Under the pieces are notes generated by a model, which was not told where the DNA came from, did no database searches, and saw only the letters and a program-made list of their open reading frames with translations. The translations under genes and the position numbers were made by a program. This document shows, one piece after another, positions 1 to 8,358 of a DNA stretch of 64,000 nt (the first letter of the stretch is position 1; every line of letters begins with the position of its first letter). Source of the stretch: Stieleria neptunia (GTDB lineage Bacteria; Planctomycetota; Planctomycetia; Pirellulales; Pirellulaceae); NCBI RefSeq assembly GCF_007754155.1, contig NZ_CP037423.1, positions 3,906,001-3,970,000 of the forward strand. Direction: 5' to 3'.

Positions 1-1060
1 ATTCGGGGCTCGCCAGGGCTAAGAACGCGTCCGCCGCCGCGGGCTGATCGGCGGCGTCAATTTTTCGTTGCCGCTTGTCCCGGTCGCTGATTTCCATTGC
101 CGATCCCGCCGCCGAAACTCGCACCCAGACGCTGCGTCGTTTTGGCGATTGGTTGCCATAAACCCAAAACGGAGCTTCCAGCCAATCGCCGTCGCGTCCC
201 AAATTGGGTACCGGATGGGCCTTGCTGCGAATGCCATGGGCGGCCCGATAAAATTCCGCCGCCGCGTTGTAGCAGTCGTGGAATCTCGGCAGGTCTCTCA
301 AAATTTGCATCGCAAACGACGCGAACGCCTCGCCGCGACAGACGACGCTTTGCGGGATCTCCAGGGTCTGCAACCCCAGGTCGGCTTCCAGCCGGTGCCG
401 GCCCTGAGCCAACGCGCAGCCGGCATAACCGCAGCGGTTGATTGCGTCTCGAGAGTGCTGCCACAACGTCGGGATCAACGGGTTTTCGACGATTCCGGCG
501 ACCGTCTCAGCCACGTTGCGATCAAAGACGTCAAACAGCTCGCGATCCTCGACCAGCGACTGCTCGTAGGGAACGCCGCCGCCACGGCGGTCGAACGCGA
601 CGGCGTTGAATCCGACGCTGCCCGTGTCGCCGTTGATGTGCGGAACCCGCAGGCTGCTGGGACCTGCGACGTCGCTATCGACGACCAGGTTGACCGCGAC
701 GGAGCCGGAGAGTTTACCGACCCGATCGAGCGCGAAGTTCTTGAACCAGACGCCCGGGTGGAACAACGTCGGTTGGTGACCGGCCATCACGATCGTTTGA
801 TCGGCGGAGCCGACGAAACCGATGTCGCGATAGGCCGAGGTGTAGCGGCGGGCATCACGCAACAGTTGGTCGCGCGCGGGTTGACGAAGCGAAGCGATCT
901 CGATCGGGTACGCCGCGGCCCGCGTTTGGTTCTCGACCATCATCGCCGCGGCGCCATCGATCGGCGGATGGATCAAGCGTTCGCAGTGACCGCGCGGCGC
1001 GTGGAAAGCCTCGAATTTTGAATCGGACTCGGCGTCAAAGGTGTGACCTGGGCTGATCAT
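1..1060 (-). CDS. Partial unrecognised protein, weak BshC-like N-terminal motif
   Basis: The frame is open from an ATG at 1060 to the left edge, so only about the first 353 residues are seen. Translation begins MISPGHTFDAESDSKFEAFH and includes a striking block around residues 90-125 (MAGHQPTLFHPGVWFKNFA, then VNLVVDSD). The order GHQ..LF.pG..K followed by a VxLVVDSD strand resembles the N-terminal nucleotide-binding-like fold of the bacillithiol ligase BshC (which has TGQQ..LF.GP), but identity is low and I do not assign that function. It starts 8 bp after the stop of the glycosyltransferase gene on the same strand, so the two are very likely co-transcribed. The opposite strand also carries a long open frame over 68-1021, but its composition is Arg/Asp/Val-rich shadow coding; the minus-strand product has normal composition. 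Certain that it is a gene, unsure of function. Confidence 0.7.
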   Translation of the reverse strand, partial: MISPGHTFDAESDSKFEAFHAPRGHCERLIHPPIDGAAAMMVENQTRAAAYPIEIASLRQPARDQLLRDARRYTSAYRDIGFVGSADQTIVMAGHQPTLFHPGVWFKNFALDRVGKLSGSVAVNLVVDSDVAGPSSLRVPHINGDTGSVGFNAVAFDRRGGGVPYEQSLVEDRELFDVFDRNVAETVAGIVENPLIPTLWQHSRDAINRCGYAGCALAQGRHRLEADLGLQTLEIPQSVVCRGEAFASFAMQILRDLPRFHDCYNAAAEFYRAAHGIRSKAHPVPNLGRDGDWLEAPFWVYGNQSPKRRSVWVRVSAAGSAMEISDRDKRQRKIDAADQPAAADAFLALASPE

Positions 1061-1067
1061 TCCGCGT

Positions 1068-1835
1068 CTAACCGGCCTCGTGGACGCAGACCAAGTCTCC
1101 GCTGGCCGCGTGGGTGACATGACGGCCGCTGGCGCACAGCCGCGCGATCTCATCGTCGATCACCTGATTGTAATGTTTCAAACGCGTTTCCGCGTGATCG
1201 AGCGCGCCGCCGAACGATCGCTGTAGATCCAGATAGATCAATGGCACCGCCATCTCGGCGATCCGTAATCCCGCTTCGGCGGCCTGGACCCACAACTGCA
1301 GCGGCATCGCGTACCCGGTGTCGGTGATGACAAAATGTTGCAACGCTTCGCTGCGGTATGCTTTGAACCCGCAAAAGGCGTCGGTCAGTTGCAGCCCCAG
1401 TCGGCGGTTCAAATCGGCCGTGATGCGGCGGTTGATAAACATCCGCTCTTCCGGCGGCGCGTCGTCGCCTTCGAAATGATGCAGGTAGCGGCTGCCCGAC
1501 ACGATGTCGGCCGAGCGGGCCATGTCAATGAAGGCGGGGATCCGTTTCGGCTGGTGCTGGCCGTCGCAGTCGAGCGTGACGACGCCGTCAAATCCGTTCG
1601 CCAGGGTGTAGTCAAAGGCGGTTTGCAGCGCTGCGCCGTAGCCGCGATTCTGTTCATGACGAATCACCGTCACGTCGTCACGCGCGGCCAGAAGTTTGTC
1701 CGTCCCGTCGGTCGAACCGTCATCGACGACCAGGACGTTGGACGCATATTGAACGACCTGGTCCAAAATCTCGCTCACGTAGTCGACTTCGTTGTACACC
1801 GGCAGGGCGGCTAGCCATTTCTCTCGTCTCGTCAT
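1068..1835 (-). CDS. Family 2 glycosyltransferase (DPM1/DPG-synthase-like)
   Basis: 255 residues. The GT-A fold is clear: ALPVYNEVDYVSEILDQV at the N-terminus (residues 9-26), VVDDGSTDGT (about 36-45) for nucleotide binding, TLDCDGQHQP (about 87-96) as the DxD-type metal site, and SGSRY near 115. The length and lack of membrane helices fit the soluble dolichyl/undecaprenyl-phosphate mannosyl- or glucosyltransferase group, which moves a sugar from an NDP-sugar to a lipid or glycan acceptor at the cytoplasmic face; the actual donor and acceptor cannot be read from sequence. The ATG at 1835 has a GGAG Shine-Dalgarno 5 nt upstream. It is the first gene of a two-gene unit with the partial gene ending off the left edge. 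Confidence 0.88.
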   Translation of the reverse strand: MTRREKWLAALPVYNEVDYVSEILDQVVQYASNVLVVDDGSTDGTDKLLAARDDVTVIRHEQNRGYGAALQTAFDYTLANGFDGVVTLDCDGQHQPKRIPAFIDMARSADIVSGSRYLHHFEGDDAPPEERMFINRRITADLNRRLGLQLTDAFCGFKAYRSEALQHFVITDTGYAMPLQLWVQAAEAGLRIAEMAVPLIYLDLQRSFGGALDHAETRLKHYNQVIDDEIARLCASGRHVTHAASGDLVCVHEAG

Positions 1836-2421
1836 TTCGACTCCATCATCAAGGTCGGTGTACTTCGTGGTCTGACCGGCGTTCGGTGGGCCAGCTCGGT
1901 GGGCCTGGCGGCGGCCGGGTGCCGCCGGCTTTCTACCAGGAATACTTGTTCCAGCGGCCCAGCCTTACAGCCGTGCGTGGGAATCAGCGTCGTACGGGAA
2001 ACTCGCTCACCACGATTCTCTCATGAATTCGACGGCTCGCACACCACGCCGCAAACGCCATGCCGCCACCTGGCAATGACATTTTGGCAGTTTGGACCGC
2101 CAGGGCCTAGCATTGCGACGGCCGGGGCGGTCGATTCGTCCACGCGCCACTCGCTGGCCGGCCTGTTGATTGATTCGGGATCTGCTGAGTCAATGGTGAG
2201 CCGCAGGCCGTAAGGCCTCGGGCGGGCGCCAGGATGCCCGGCCGCTTACGCGGCGCGCGGCCCACGAAATCGACAGAGCGTGAGCCGTCCAGTCGCGTTT
2301 CAAAAACACCGTGAAAGACCGGAGGGCTCGCGCCCTGCCGCTAAAAAATGCTTCACAGCGTTGCCTGTCGAGGTCACGCAAGCCATCACCACGCCGCAAA
2401 ATGCCGCGCTGAATCCACCCC
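1836..2421. other. Intergenic region with a repeat element at its right half
   Basis: This 586-bp gap lies between the divergent-free ends of the glycosyltransferase (5' end at 1835) and the NIF3 gene (3' end at 2422), both on the minus strand. I see no convincing reading frame. The left part (1836-2165) should hold the promoter of the glycosyltransferase unit but no strong -35/-10 pair stands out. The right part (2168-2360) is a composite palindromic repeat, listed separately. Confidence 0.6.
2168..2360. repeat. Composite palindromic element A/B, copy 1 (left-truncated)
   Basis: Contains the B core (GGCCGTAAGGCC ... CCGCTTACGCGG, 2206-2260) followed by the A arm (GGAGGGCTCGCGCCCTGCCGCTAA) and the right terminal repeat AAATGCTTCACAGCG at 2346-2360. 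The same B core is found at about 35866-35945 and, inverted, at about 52515-52585. The left terminal repeat expected for the family is absent, so this copy appears truncated or diverged. Sequence-level observation; mobility is inferred. Confidence 0.75.
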
Positions 2422-3219
2422 TCAAACCGTCTGGATCGGGTCGGATTCGGCGGCGCTGGGCCACAGGGTCAGCGTCGGGAAGGTGTCGGCGAGTCGTTCC
2501 GCCAACCGCTCCATCGCGAAACGTTCGCTGTGGTAGTGCCCCAGCAACCCCAGTGCCATGCCCCGCGACTCGGCTTCCAAGCAATCATGGAAACTGGCTT
2601 CGCCGGTGATCAAAAGTTGGCACCCGCAGCGGGACGCTTGGGCGACGAACGAGCCTCCGCTGCCACACGCGAAACCGACTTTCGTGATCGGGCGATCGAG
2701 CGGTCCGACACCGCGGGGGGCCGATCGGCCATTCGCCAGTTCGGCACAGCGCCGGATCACATCGCGCGCCGGCGTTTCGGTCGGCAGCGTCCCGTGTCGT
2801 CCGCTGCCCAACGGGTTCTCCGTCGTGGGGGCGTTGATCGGTTGAATCGAGGTCAGGCCCAGCGACTCCGCCCAGCTCTGGTTGATTCCTTCGGTGGCGG
2901 AGTCGAACGCGGTGTGGGCGCTGTAGACGGCGATCTTGGCGCCGATCAGCCGCCACAGGATTTCGCCGGTGATCGAATCACAGGTGATGCGTGGCAGTGG
3001 GCGAAACGGGATCGGGTGGTGGGTGACGATCAAGTCGGCGTGCTGCTCGATCGCTTCGGTGACCACGCCGGGCGTCACGGTCAAACAGGTCAGCACCTTG
3101 CCGATCTCGCGTTTGCGATCACCGATCAACAGGCCGACGTTGTCCCAGGATTCCGCCAGCTGCAGTGGAGCCCACTGGGAAAGCGTTTGGCAAACGGCAT
3201 TGACGGTGACAGCGGACAT
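2422..3219 (-). CDS. NIF3/DUF34-family dinuclear metal protein
   Basis: 265 residues from the ATG at 3219. Family hallmarks of the Nif3-like (YbgI/YqfO) dinuclear metal-centre proteins are in order: APLQLAESWDNVGLLIGD near residues 15-32, LIVTHHPIPFRPL near 62-74 (His metal ligands), AVYSAHTAFDSATEGIN near 94-110 (His and Asp), and GEASFHDCLEAESRGMALGLLGHYHSER near 215-240 (His and Glu ligands). The family forms hexameric toroids; some members act as GTP cyclohydrolase I type or are implicated in metal handling, but the physiological role is unsettled. An extended frame reaches back to 3375 but runs into the intergenic repeat at 3235-3315, so the internal ATG is preferred. infC lies upstream on the same strand, 247 bp away. 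Confidence 0.88.
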   Translation of the reverse strand: MSAVTVNAVCQTLSQWAPLQLAESWDNVGLLIGDRKREIGKVLTCLTVTPGVVTEAIEQHADLIVTHHPIPFRPLPRITCDSITGEILWRLIGAKIAVYSAHTAFDSATEGINQSWAESLGLTSIQPINAPTTENPLGSGRHGTLPTETPARDVIRRCAELANGRSAPRGVGPLDRPITKVGFACGSGGSFVAQASRCGCQLLITGEASFHDCLEAESRGMALGLLGHYHSERFAMERLAERLADTFPTLTLWPSAAESDPIQTV

Positions 3220-3234
3220 GGCGGTTGTGGTGAT

Positions 3235-3315
3235 GTTAGCGGAACGGCGCGAGCCGTCCGGTTGCGCTTCAAAAAACACCGTGAAAGACCGGAGGGCTCG
3301 CGCCCTACCGCTAAC
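3235..3315. repeat. Palindromic element A, copy 2
   Basis: Imperfect inverted repeat: left arm GTTAGCGGAACGGCGCGAGC, right arm ending GGGCTCGCGCCCTACCGCTAAC. It lies only 16 bp upstream of the NIF3 start codon, between infC and the NIF3 gene. A fragment of the same arm (GGGCTCGCGCCCTGCCGCTA) recurs at about 3352-3371. The right flank (CACCCCGCTTGGCG) is shared with the copy at 13415-13483, suggesting a larger repeat unit. Confidence 0.8.
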
Positions 3316-3397
3316 AAAAACACCCCGCTTGGCGTCAAAGTAAGTGGCATTGGGCTCGCGCCCTGCCGCTACCACTTGGGCGTCGAACTGAAAATAG

Positions 3398-3442
3398 GGC
3401 TGGTCATTCCAGCGTCGACAGGCTGGAAGCCCATCCCACTTA
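3398..3442. repeat. Hairpin repeat family C, degenerate copy
   Basis: GTCATTCCAGCGTCGACAGG followed by CTGGAAGCCCATCCCACTT matches the right half of the long hairpin found downstream of rpoC (51214-51270). It sits 25 bp downstream of the infC stop codon, where a transcription terminator would be expected, but only one arm is well preserved. Confidence 0.6.
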
Positions 3443-3466
3443 ACGCGCCGACGAGTTGCCCGTTGG

Positions 3467-3997
3467 TTAACGCGGCGCGATCATACAGATCATCCGACGA
3501 CCGTGTTGCTGGGGCGAGGTTTCGACCTTGCCGACTTCGTCGAGCAATTCGATGACCTGCTCCATCACCTTGCGGCCTTCTTCGATGTGAGCCATTTCGC
3601 GTCCACGGAACAGCACACTGACTTGAACCTTGTCCTTGTGCTTCAAGAACTTTTCGGCGCGTCGAATTTTCGTTCGAATGTCTTCGTCGCCGGTTTTCGG
3701 CCGCAAGCGAATTTCTTTCGTCTTGGTGTGACTTTGATTGCGGTTCGTTTTTTTGTTCTTGTCGTATTTGTATTTGCCGTAATCCATGATTCGGCAAACT
3801 GGGGGTCGCTCATTGGGAGCGACTTCAACCAGATCCAGGCCGACATCACGTGCACGCTCGAGGGCGTCTTCGGTCGAAATCACTCCGAGTTGTTCGCCAG
3901 TCTCGCTGACAACTCGAATCGGACTGATTCGGATACTGGAATTGATGCGAACGGTATCGCGACTTTCTGGTTGGGGGTTTCGTCGTGCCAACGCCAC
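3467..3997 (-). CDS. infC: Translation initiation factor IF-3
   Basis: 176 residues from a GTG at 3997. IF-3 binds the 30S subunit, blocks premature 50S joining and checks the start codon and initiator tRNA. The N-domain begins [20 protein letters not shown], with [19 protein letters not shown] and [19 protein letters not shown] following; the linker is Lys-rich; the C-domain has [25 protein letters not shown] and the terminal [19 protein letters not shown]. The GTG start gives a typical IF-3 length and has a GGAG 12 nt upstream; the frame stays open to an ATG at 4141, which would add 48 residues with no IF-3 similarity. A non-AUG start fits the known use of rare start codons by infC for autoregulation. 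The usual downstream partners rpmI and rplT are absent: the next gene is the NIF3 homologue. Confidence 0.95.
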   Translation of the reverse strand: MALARRNPQPESRDTVRINSSIRISPIRVVSETGEQLGVISTEDALERARDVGLDLVEVAPNERPPVCRIMDYGKYKYDKNKKTNRNQSHTKTKEIRLRPKTGDEDIRTKIRRAEKFLKHKDKVQVSVLFRGREMAHIEEGRKVMEQVIELLDEVGKVETSPQQHGRRMICMIAPR

Positions 3998-4277
3998 TAA
4001 AAGTTTCTGCTCCTGCCGGTGGGCATTCCGGACATCAAATGAAAATGGCCTCGAGACCGGATCGGCGTTGAATCCGCCGAAGTGCCGGTCTTGGGGTTGA
4101 ACCTCGAATCCCTGAAACGTCCAAGGATCACGGGTTCTCAACAGTAGGTCACCGAAGTGGACTACACCGAGAAGGGCGGAAAATTCGCCGCCGCCAGCTT
4201 TCTCAGCGTTGCGCAGTATCCAGCGACGGATCGGCGACAGTCAACAGTGAAACTGCCGGTTTCACCCAACTTTTCAG

Positions 4278-4541
4278 CTAACAATCGAAAAAGCTTTCGT
4301 CCAGCGTGATCCGCTGGCCCATGGTTTCGACCACATCGCCTAAAAACAGCTGTTTGCGCCGACGCGTTTCGATTTCCCCGTTGACGGTCACCTGGCCGTC
4401 TTGGATCCAGATTTTCGCCTGGCCGCCGGTCCCCACGCAACCGGCCCGTTTGAGCACGTCGTCGAGCCGCATCATCGGCCCTCGCGACGATTCCTCAGCC
4501 GAGGCAGGCCGTTTTTCGGGGTCGAGTGGGGCGTCATTCAT
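4278..4541 (-). CDS. S4-domain RNA-binding protein (YbcJ/YaaA type)
   Basis: 87 residues. A single S4-like RNA-binding domain fills residues 23-85: MRLDDVLKRAGCVGTGGQAK, then IWIQDGQVTVNGEIETRRRKQL and GDVVE. This is the small stand-alone S4_2 type (YbcJ of E. coli, YaaA of Bacillus), thought to bind structured RNA. The ATG at 4541 is used; an internal ATG at residue 23 would remove an 18-22 residue acidic extension that is not part of the domain. It lies 281 bp upstream of infC and 86 bp downstream of the coiled-coil gene, all on the same strand. Confidence 0.8.
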   Translation of the reverse strand: MNDAPLDPEKRPASAEESSRGPMMRLDDVLKRAGCVGTGGQAKIWIQDGQVTVNGEIETRRRKQLFLGDVVETMGQRITLDESFFDC

Positions 4542-4627
4542 CGGTTTTCAAACGTTGCGAGAAACTAAATGGGGTGCAAATCGAGCAGCAAAACAATCGA
4601 CGTCCCCAGCGTCAAGGACCGCTTGCG

Positions 4628-7600
4628 TTACGCCGCCTTGCGATCGTCGTCGCCGTCCAGGTCTGCGATCGAACCGCGCTCGCGACGCAGTGTGCGGATC
4701 GTGGCCGTCTGGGCGTGGATCTCGTTTTGCAGCTCGCGAATCGTGGTCTGGGCATGCTCGTTGGCTTTCAAGCTGTCTTCATGTTCGCCACTGACGCGTT
4801 TGAGATGGCTGATCAGGTCCGCACTCTTGGCGGCAAGCATTTTGTTGGCCGCCCGCAATTCGTCCAGTTCGGCAAGTTGTGATTGCAGTTGCTTGACCAC
4901 CGCGGTTTGTTGCTTCAAATCGGTCGAGGCCTGGCGCAGTTCCGCGATCGCCGCCTCGTGCTGGTTCGACTTCGTCTCCAGCCGTCGATTCAAATCCTCG
5001 ACCGAGACGGCTTGGACCTCCAGCTCTTTGCCCAGCTTGGCGACATGGCTTTCCAAAACCTGATTGGCGGCGACCAGTTCGTCGCACTGCAAGTCGGCCT
5101 TGGACAGGCGGTCTCGCGTGATCGCGAGCTGTTTGTTGGTCGCTTCCAGCTCGGCGACGTCGTGCCGCAGCCGGAGCAACTCGTCGCGTTGTTCGGAAAA
5201 GGCCCGCGTCTGCAGATCGCTTTGCGTTTTCAACTCGATGACGTCGCGTTCTCGCATGTGCAGTTGCTTTTCCAGATCGACCACCGAACCGATGCGTCGA
5301 TTCAAGTCCGCGATCACCGCTTCACGCTCACCGATCTGCATCGACAACGTCTCGACTTCGCGGGCCGACTTGGCAAGCTGTTCGTCTTTCACCTCCAGCT
5401 CCCCTTGCAGGGGCTTGATCTGTTGCAGTTCTTGTTGCAGCGATTCGATTTCGGATTGCTGACCCGTCGCGGTTTCGGCCAGTGCGGCCCGCTGGGCATC
5501 GGTTTCCTGCAACAGCAGTTGCGTCTCGGCAAATTGGTCCTGCAAGGAGTTGAGTTCGCGTTCTCGGTCACGCAATGTTTCGATCTCGCGATCTTGATCG
5601 CTCAAGCTTTCCCGCAGCCCGGCCTCGGTCCGTTCGAGTTCCGCCAACCGCTTGGTCAGCGTTTGCGTTTCTTCGGCAAGCGGCGTGATGGCCTGGCACC
5701 GCTCGGTCAGCTCGGTGATTTGGGCATCGCGTTCGCCAAGTTGTCCTGTCAGGTCATCGATGGTCGATCGACTGACCTGTAGGTCCTGTGCCAGCGTTTC
5801 GATTTGAGCTTCGAGGCCGCTGATGCGTTCACACTGCTCGGTCAGTTCGGTGAGTTCCGCGTCACGGTCGCGTAAGTTCGTCGCCATGTGGTCGAGCTTT
5901 TCGAGATTCGATTGCAGCTTGTCGGCGAGCGATTGGTTGTCGTTTTCCAGTGCCTCCATCAACTCCAGCTGTTTGGCGTGCTGGGCGACCGTCGATTCGC
6001 TGTCGTGTAGCTGGGCGGTCAGTTGTTCGATCGACGCGAGCGAGGATTCCAATCGTTCGGCGAGTGATTGTTTTTCGTTTTCCAGCTGTTCCATCTGCTC
6101 AAGCTGTTCGGAATGCTGTGCCAGCGTTTGATCGCTGTCGTGCAATTGTGCGGTCAGCTGTTCGATCGACGCGAGCGAGTCGATCAGTTTTTCAGAAAGC
6201 GATCCTTTCTCCGTTTCCAGGTCGCCCAAGATTTCCAGCTGGGCCGATTGTTCGGCGATCATCCGTTCGTGCTGGCGAAGCTGCGCTGCGGTTTCTTCGG
6301 CCGCTGCCTGAGCCGAAATCAGTTCGGCGGCCAGCGTCTGGTTGTCGTCTTGCAGTGCCTCCATGGCCTGCAACTGCTCGGTTTGTCGCGCGACCGTTCG
6401 TTCGCTTTCTTGCAGTTTTCCGGTCAACCGGTCGATCGTTCCGGCAGACTGGTCCAAGCTTTGTCGCAGCGACTGTTGTTCGCTTTCCAGGATGTCGATC
6501 ACCTGCAGGCGTTCTTGCAGCTGCGTGACGATGTGTTCGTTTTCGTTCAGCTTGGTCGAAAGCTGCTCGATGGTTTCCCGGCCCGCGGCGAGTTCCGCAT
6601 GCAGCGTTTTCGTTTCGTTTTCGAGCGGTAGAATCAGTTCGCACCGTTGGGACAGGTCGGCGATGGTGGTCGTCTTTTCGCTCAGTTTATCTTCCAGTTC
6701 GCTTCGAATGCCGCGTTCGTCTTCGACTTCGCTGGCGATGAATTCCAGTTCCGCGTCCTGCTCTTCGATGCGTTCTTGCAGTTCGGCGATCTGTTCAAGC
6801 TGTTCGGCTTGCGCGGCGAGTTTGTCTTCCAGTTTCAGTTTGATCTGTTTCAGCTCGTGCAACTCGGCGATCAATTCGCGGACTTCTTCTTGGGCATCGG
6901 CGCCTTCTTGCCGTGCCACTTTCAATTGATCGATTTCGCCGCGGAGGGATTCCACCAAGCGGTCTCGGTCTTGCAGTTCCGCCGTCCGGTCTTCCAGTTG
7001 GCATTCGACTTTGGTCAGCGCCGCGGTGGCGGTGGAGAGTTCGGTTTGCAGGGTTTCCAGTCCTTCGCACGCCGCCTCGGCCTCGGCGGCTCGGGATTCC
7101 AGTTCGGCGATCTGGTGTTGTTTTTCTTCGATCATGTCGGCCAGTCGCTCGTTCTGATCGGCGGTCCGTTCGGCCTGGTCCAGGGCGCTGGCGAGCTGCT
7201 GTTGCATCGTCTCGATGCTGGTCACGACGGACGCGTATTTCTGCGACGATTCGTCACGTTGCTGTTGCAATTCGTCGCGCTCGCGCTGCAGGGATTCAAA
7301 CGCTTGATCGTGCTGCTGCGTGGACGATACGTGTTCGTCCAGCTGGGCCTGCACCGCGTCCAGTTTGTCTTGGGTCGCTTGGCGATACATTTCGCTTTCG
7401 GCCAGCTCGTTTTTCAGTCGAGCGATCAGGGCCTCGCGATCGGCGACGTCTGATTCGCTAGTCTCGCCCAGCCGTTCGACTTGTTCTTTCAAGTGCCGGA
7501 TTTCGGCAAGCTGTGCTTCATTGGTTTTGGACAGCGATTCGATCAATGCGGTCTGTCGCCCCAGTTCATCACCGGCTTCCAGGGCCGCGGTTTCGTTGGC

Positions 7601-8032
7601 CGTGATTCGCAGCTCCGCGGCATGCTTGTCCGCCAGCGTCTGCTCGTGCTCCGCTTTCAATGCGTCATATTCGTCTCGCAACGCTTGCAACCGTTCTTCG
7701 GCGCGCTGCAAATCCTCGTTTTCGAGGGCCGCATTTTCGCGGGTCTGTTCGATCGATGCTTCCAGGGCTGCGTTTTCCTGGCGCAACGACGCGGCTTCCT
7801 CGCGCACCCGCTCCAGATCCCCGCGTTGCTCGTCCAAGGACCGCTGCAGCGAGAGTACCTCGCCGTGTTGGCTGGATGATTCGCCACCCGCCGCGGCAAG
7901 CTCGTCCTCCAGTTCGCGAATCCTGGCGTCCAAGCCGCTGGTGTCTCGGTACCAAAACAGATGCCCGAGAAACAGCCCTGCGGCGATGAAGATGAAAATC
8001 GAAACAACCGGTAAACCGAAGATCACGCCCAT
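4628..8032 (-). CDS. Large membrane-anchored coiled-coil protein
   Basis: 1134 residues, far longer than its neighbours. One N-terminal membrane helix (about residues 7-27, PVVSIFIFIAAGLFLGHLFW) is followed by about 1080 residues of nearly continuous heptad coiled coil rich in Glu, Gln, Leu and Ala and almost free of Pro and Cys. Three 45-residue tandem units occupy roughly residues 600-740 (each has SLASIEQLTAQLHDS or a decayed form, then QLEQ/QLEL and ENEKQSLAE-like), visible at DNA level as GCGGTCAG blocks at 6015 and 6150, 135 bp apart. No catalytic domain is seen. By analogy with other membrane-anchored long coiled coils it may be a spacer or scaffold at the cell envelope; that is inference. 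The ATG at 8032 has an AGGA 12 nt upstream. Family not recognised; annotations such as chromosome partition protein would rest on coiled-coil similarity only. Confidence 0.8.
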   Translation of the reverse strand: MGVIFGLPVVSIFIFIAAGLFLGHLFWYRDTSGLDARIRELEDELAAAGGESSSQHGEVLSLQRSLDEQRGDLERVREEAASLRQENAALEASIEQTRENAALENEDLQRAEERLQALRDEYDALKAEHEQTLADKHAAELRITANETAALEAGDELGRQTALIESLSKTNEAQLAEIRHLKEQVERLGETSESDVADREALIARLKNELAESEMYRQATQDKLDAVQAQLDEHVSSTQQHDQAFESLQRERDELQQQRDESSQKYASVVTSIETMQQQLASALDQAERTADQNERLADMIEEKQHQIAELESRAAEAEAACEGLETLQTELSTATAALTKVECQLEDRTAELQDRDRLVESLRGEIDQLKVARQEGADAQEEVRELIAELHELKQIKLKLEDKLAAQAEQLEQIAELQERIEEQDAELEFIASEVEDERGIRSELEDKLSEKTTTIADLSQRCELILPLENETKTLHAELAAGRETIEQLSTKLNENEHIVTQLQERLQVIDILESEQQSLRQSLDQSAGTIDRLTGKLQESERTVARQTEQLQAMEALQDDNQTLAAELISAQAAAEETAAQLRQHERMIAEQSAQLEILGDLETEKGSLSEKLIDSLASIEQLTAQLHDSDQTLAQHSEQLEQMEQLENEKQSLAERLESSLASIEQLTAQLHDSESTVAQHAKQLELMEALENDNQSLADKLQSNLEKLDHMATNLRDRDAELTELTEQCERISGLEAQIETLAQDLQVSRSTIDDLTGQLGERDAQITELTERCQAITPLAEETQTLTKRLAELERTEAGLRESLSDQDREIETLRDRERELNSLQDQFAETQLLLQETDAQRAALAETATGQQSEIESLQQELQQIKPLQGELEVKDEQLAKSAREVETLSMQIGEREAVIADLNRRIGSVVDLEKQLHMRERDVIELKTQSDLQTRAFSEQRDELLRLRHDVAELEATNKQLAITRDRLSKADLQCDELVAANQVLESHVAKLGKELEVQAVSVEDLNRRLETKSNQHEAAIAELRQASTDLKQQTAVVKQLQSQLAELDELRAANKMLAAKSADLISHLKRVSGEHEDSLKANEHAQTTIRELQNEIHAQTATIRTLRRERGSIADLDGDDDRKAA

Positions 8033-8358
8033 CAGTCGAATCCGTCCTGCGTCAATGGCTCACCGTTGCGACCGGGCTGTCTCAGTCTCGACAAACTCGG
8101 AAAAATACGGTGTTTTGCGAAGTTTGGCTCTCCAGTCCCTGGGAAGCCGGTGCCCGATTTTGGCACCACCCTAGCGGCTATAGCAAACGGTCCGCTGAGG
8201 AGTCGACCCGAGTTTGGCAAGATTCGGCAAGGCGGTCCACCTGGTCGGATGATACCGATTGCCGACACCCAAGCGGCGGAAATTGAAACTTGACCTGCGG
8301 CGAGTCGATGAGAAAAGCACCTTCCCTGACACGATTTTCCCAGCACGGATGCTTACTC
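8033..8358. other. Divergent intergenic region, nothing firm
   Basis: 326 bp between the divergent coiled-coil gene (minus) and outer-membrane protein gene (plus). It must contain both promoters. I see no repeat element and no clear -35/-10 pair. An upstream in-frame ATG for the plus-strand gene exists at 8308 (see that entry). Confidence 0.5.

Noticed and set aside
68..1021. Plus-strand 317-residue frame at the left edge
   Set aside because: The opposite strand encodes a protein with normal composition, a motif-like GHQ block and operon spacing to the glycosyltransferase; the plus frame looks like its shadow.
2078..2100. Sigma-54-like promoter (TGGCA ... TTGGCA)
   Set aside because: The GG to GC distance is 13 nt rather than the required 10, and no sigma-54 activator is near.
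4090..4150. tRNA-like TTCGAATCC string upstream of infC
   Set aside because: No acceptor or anticodon arms can be formed around it.
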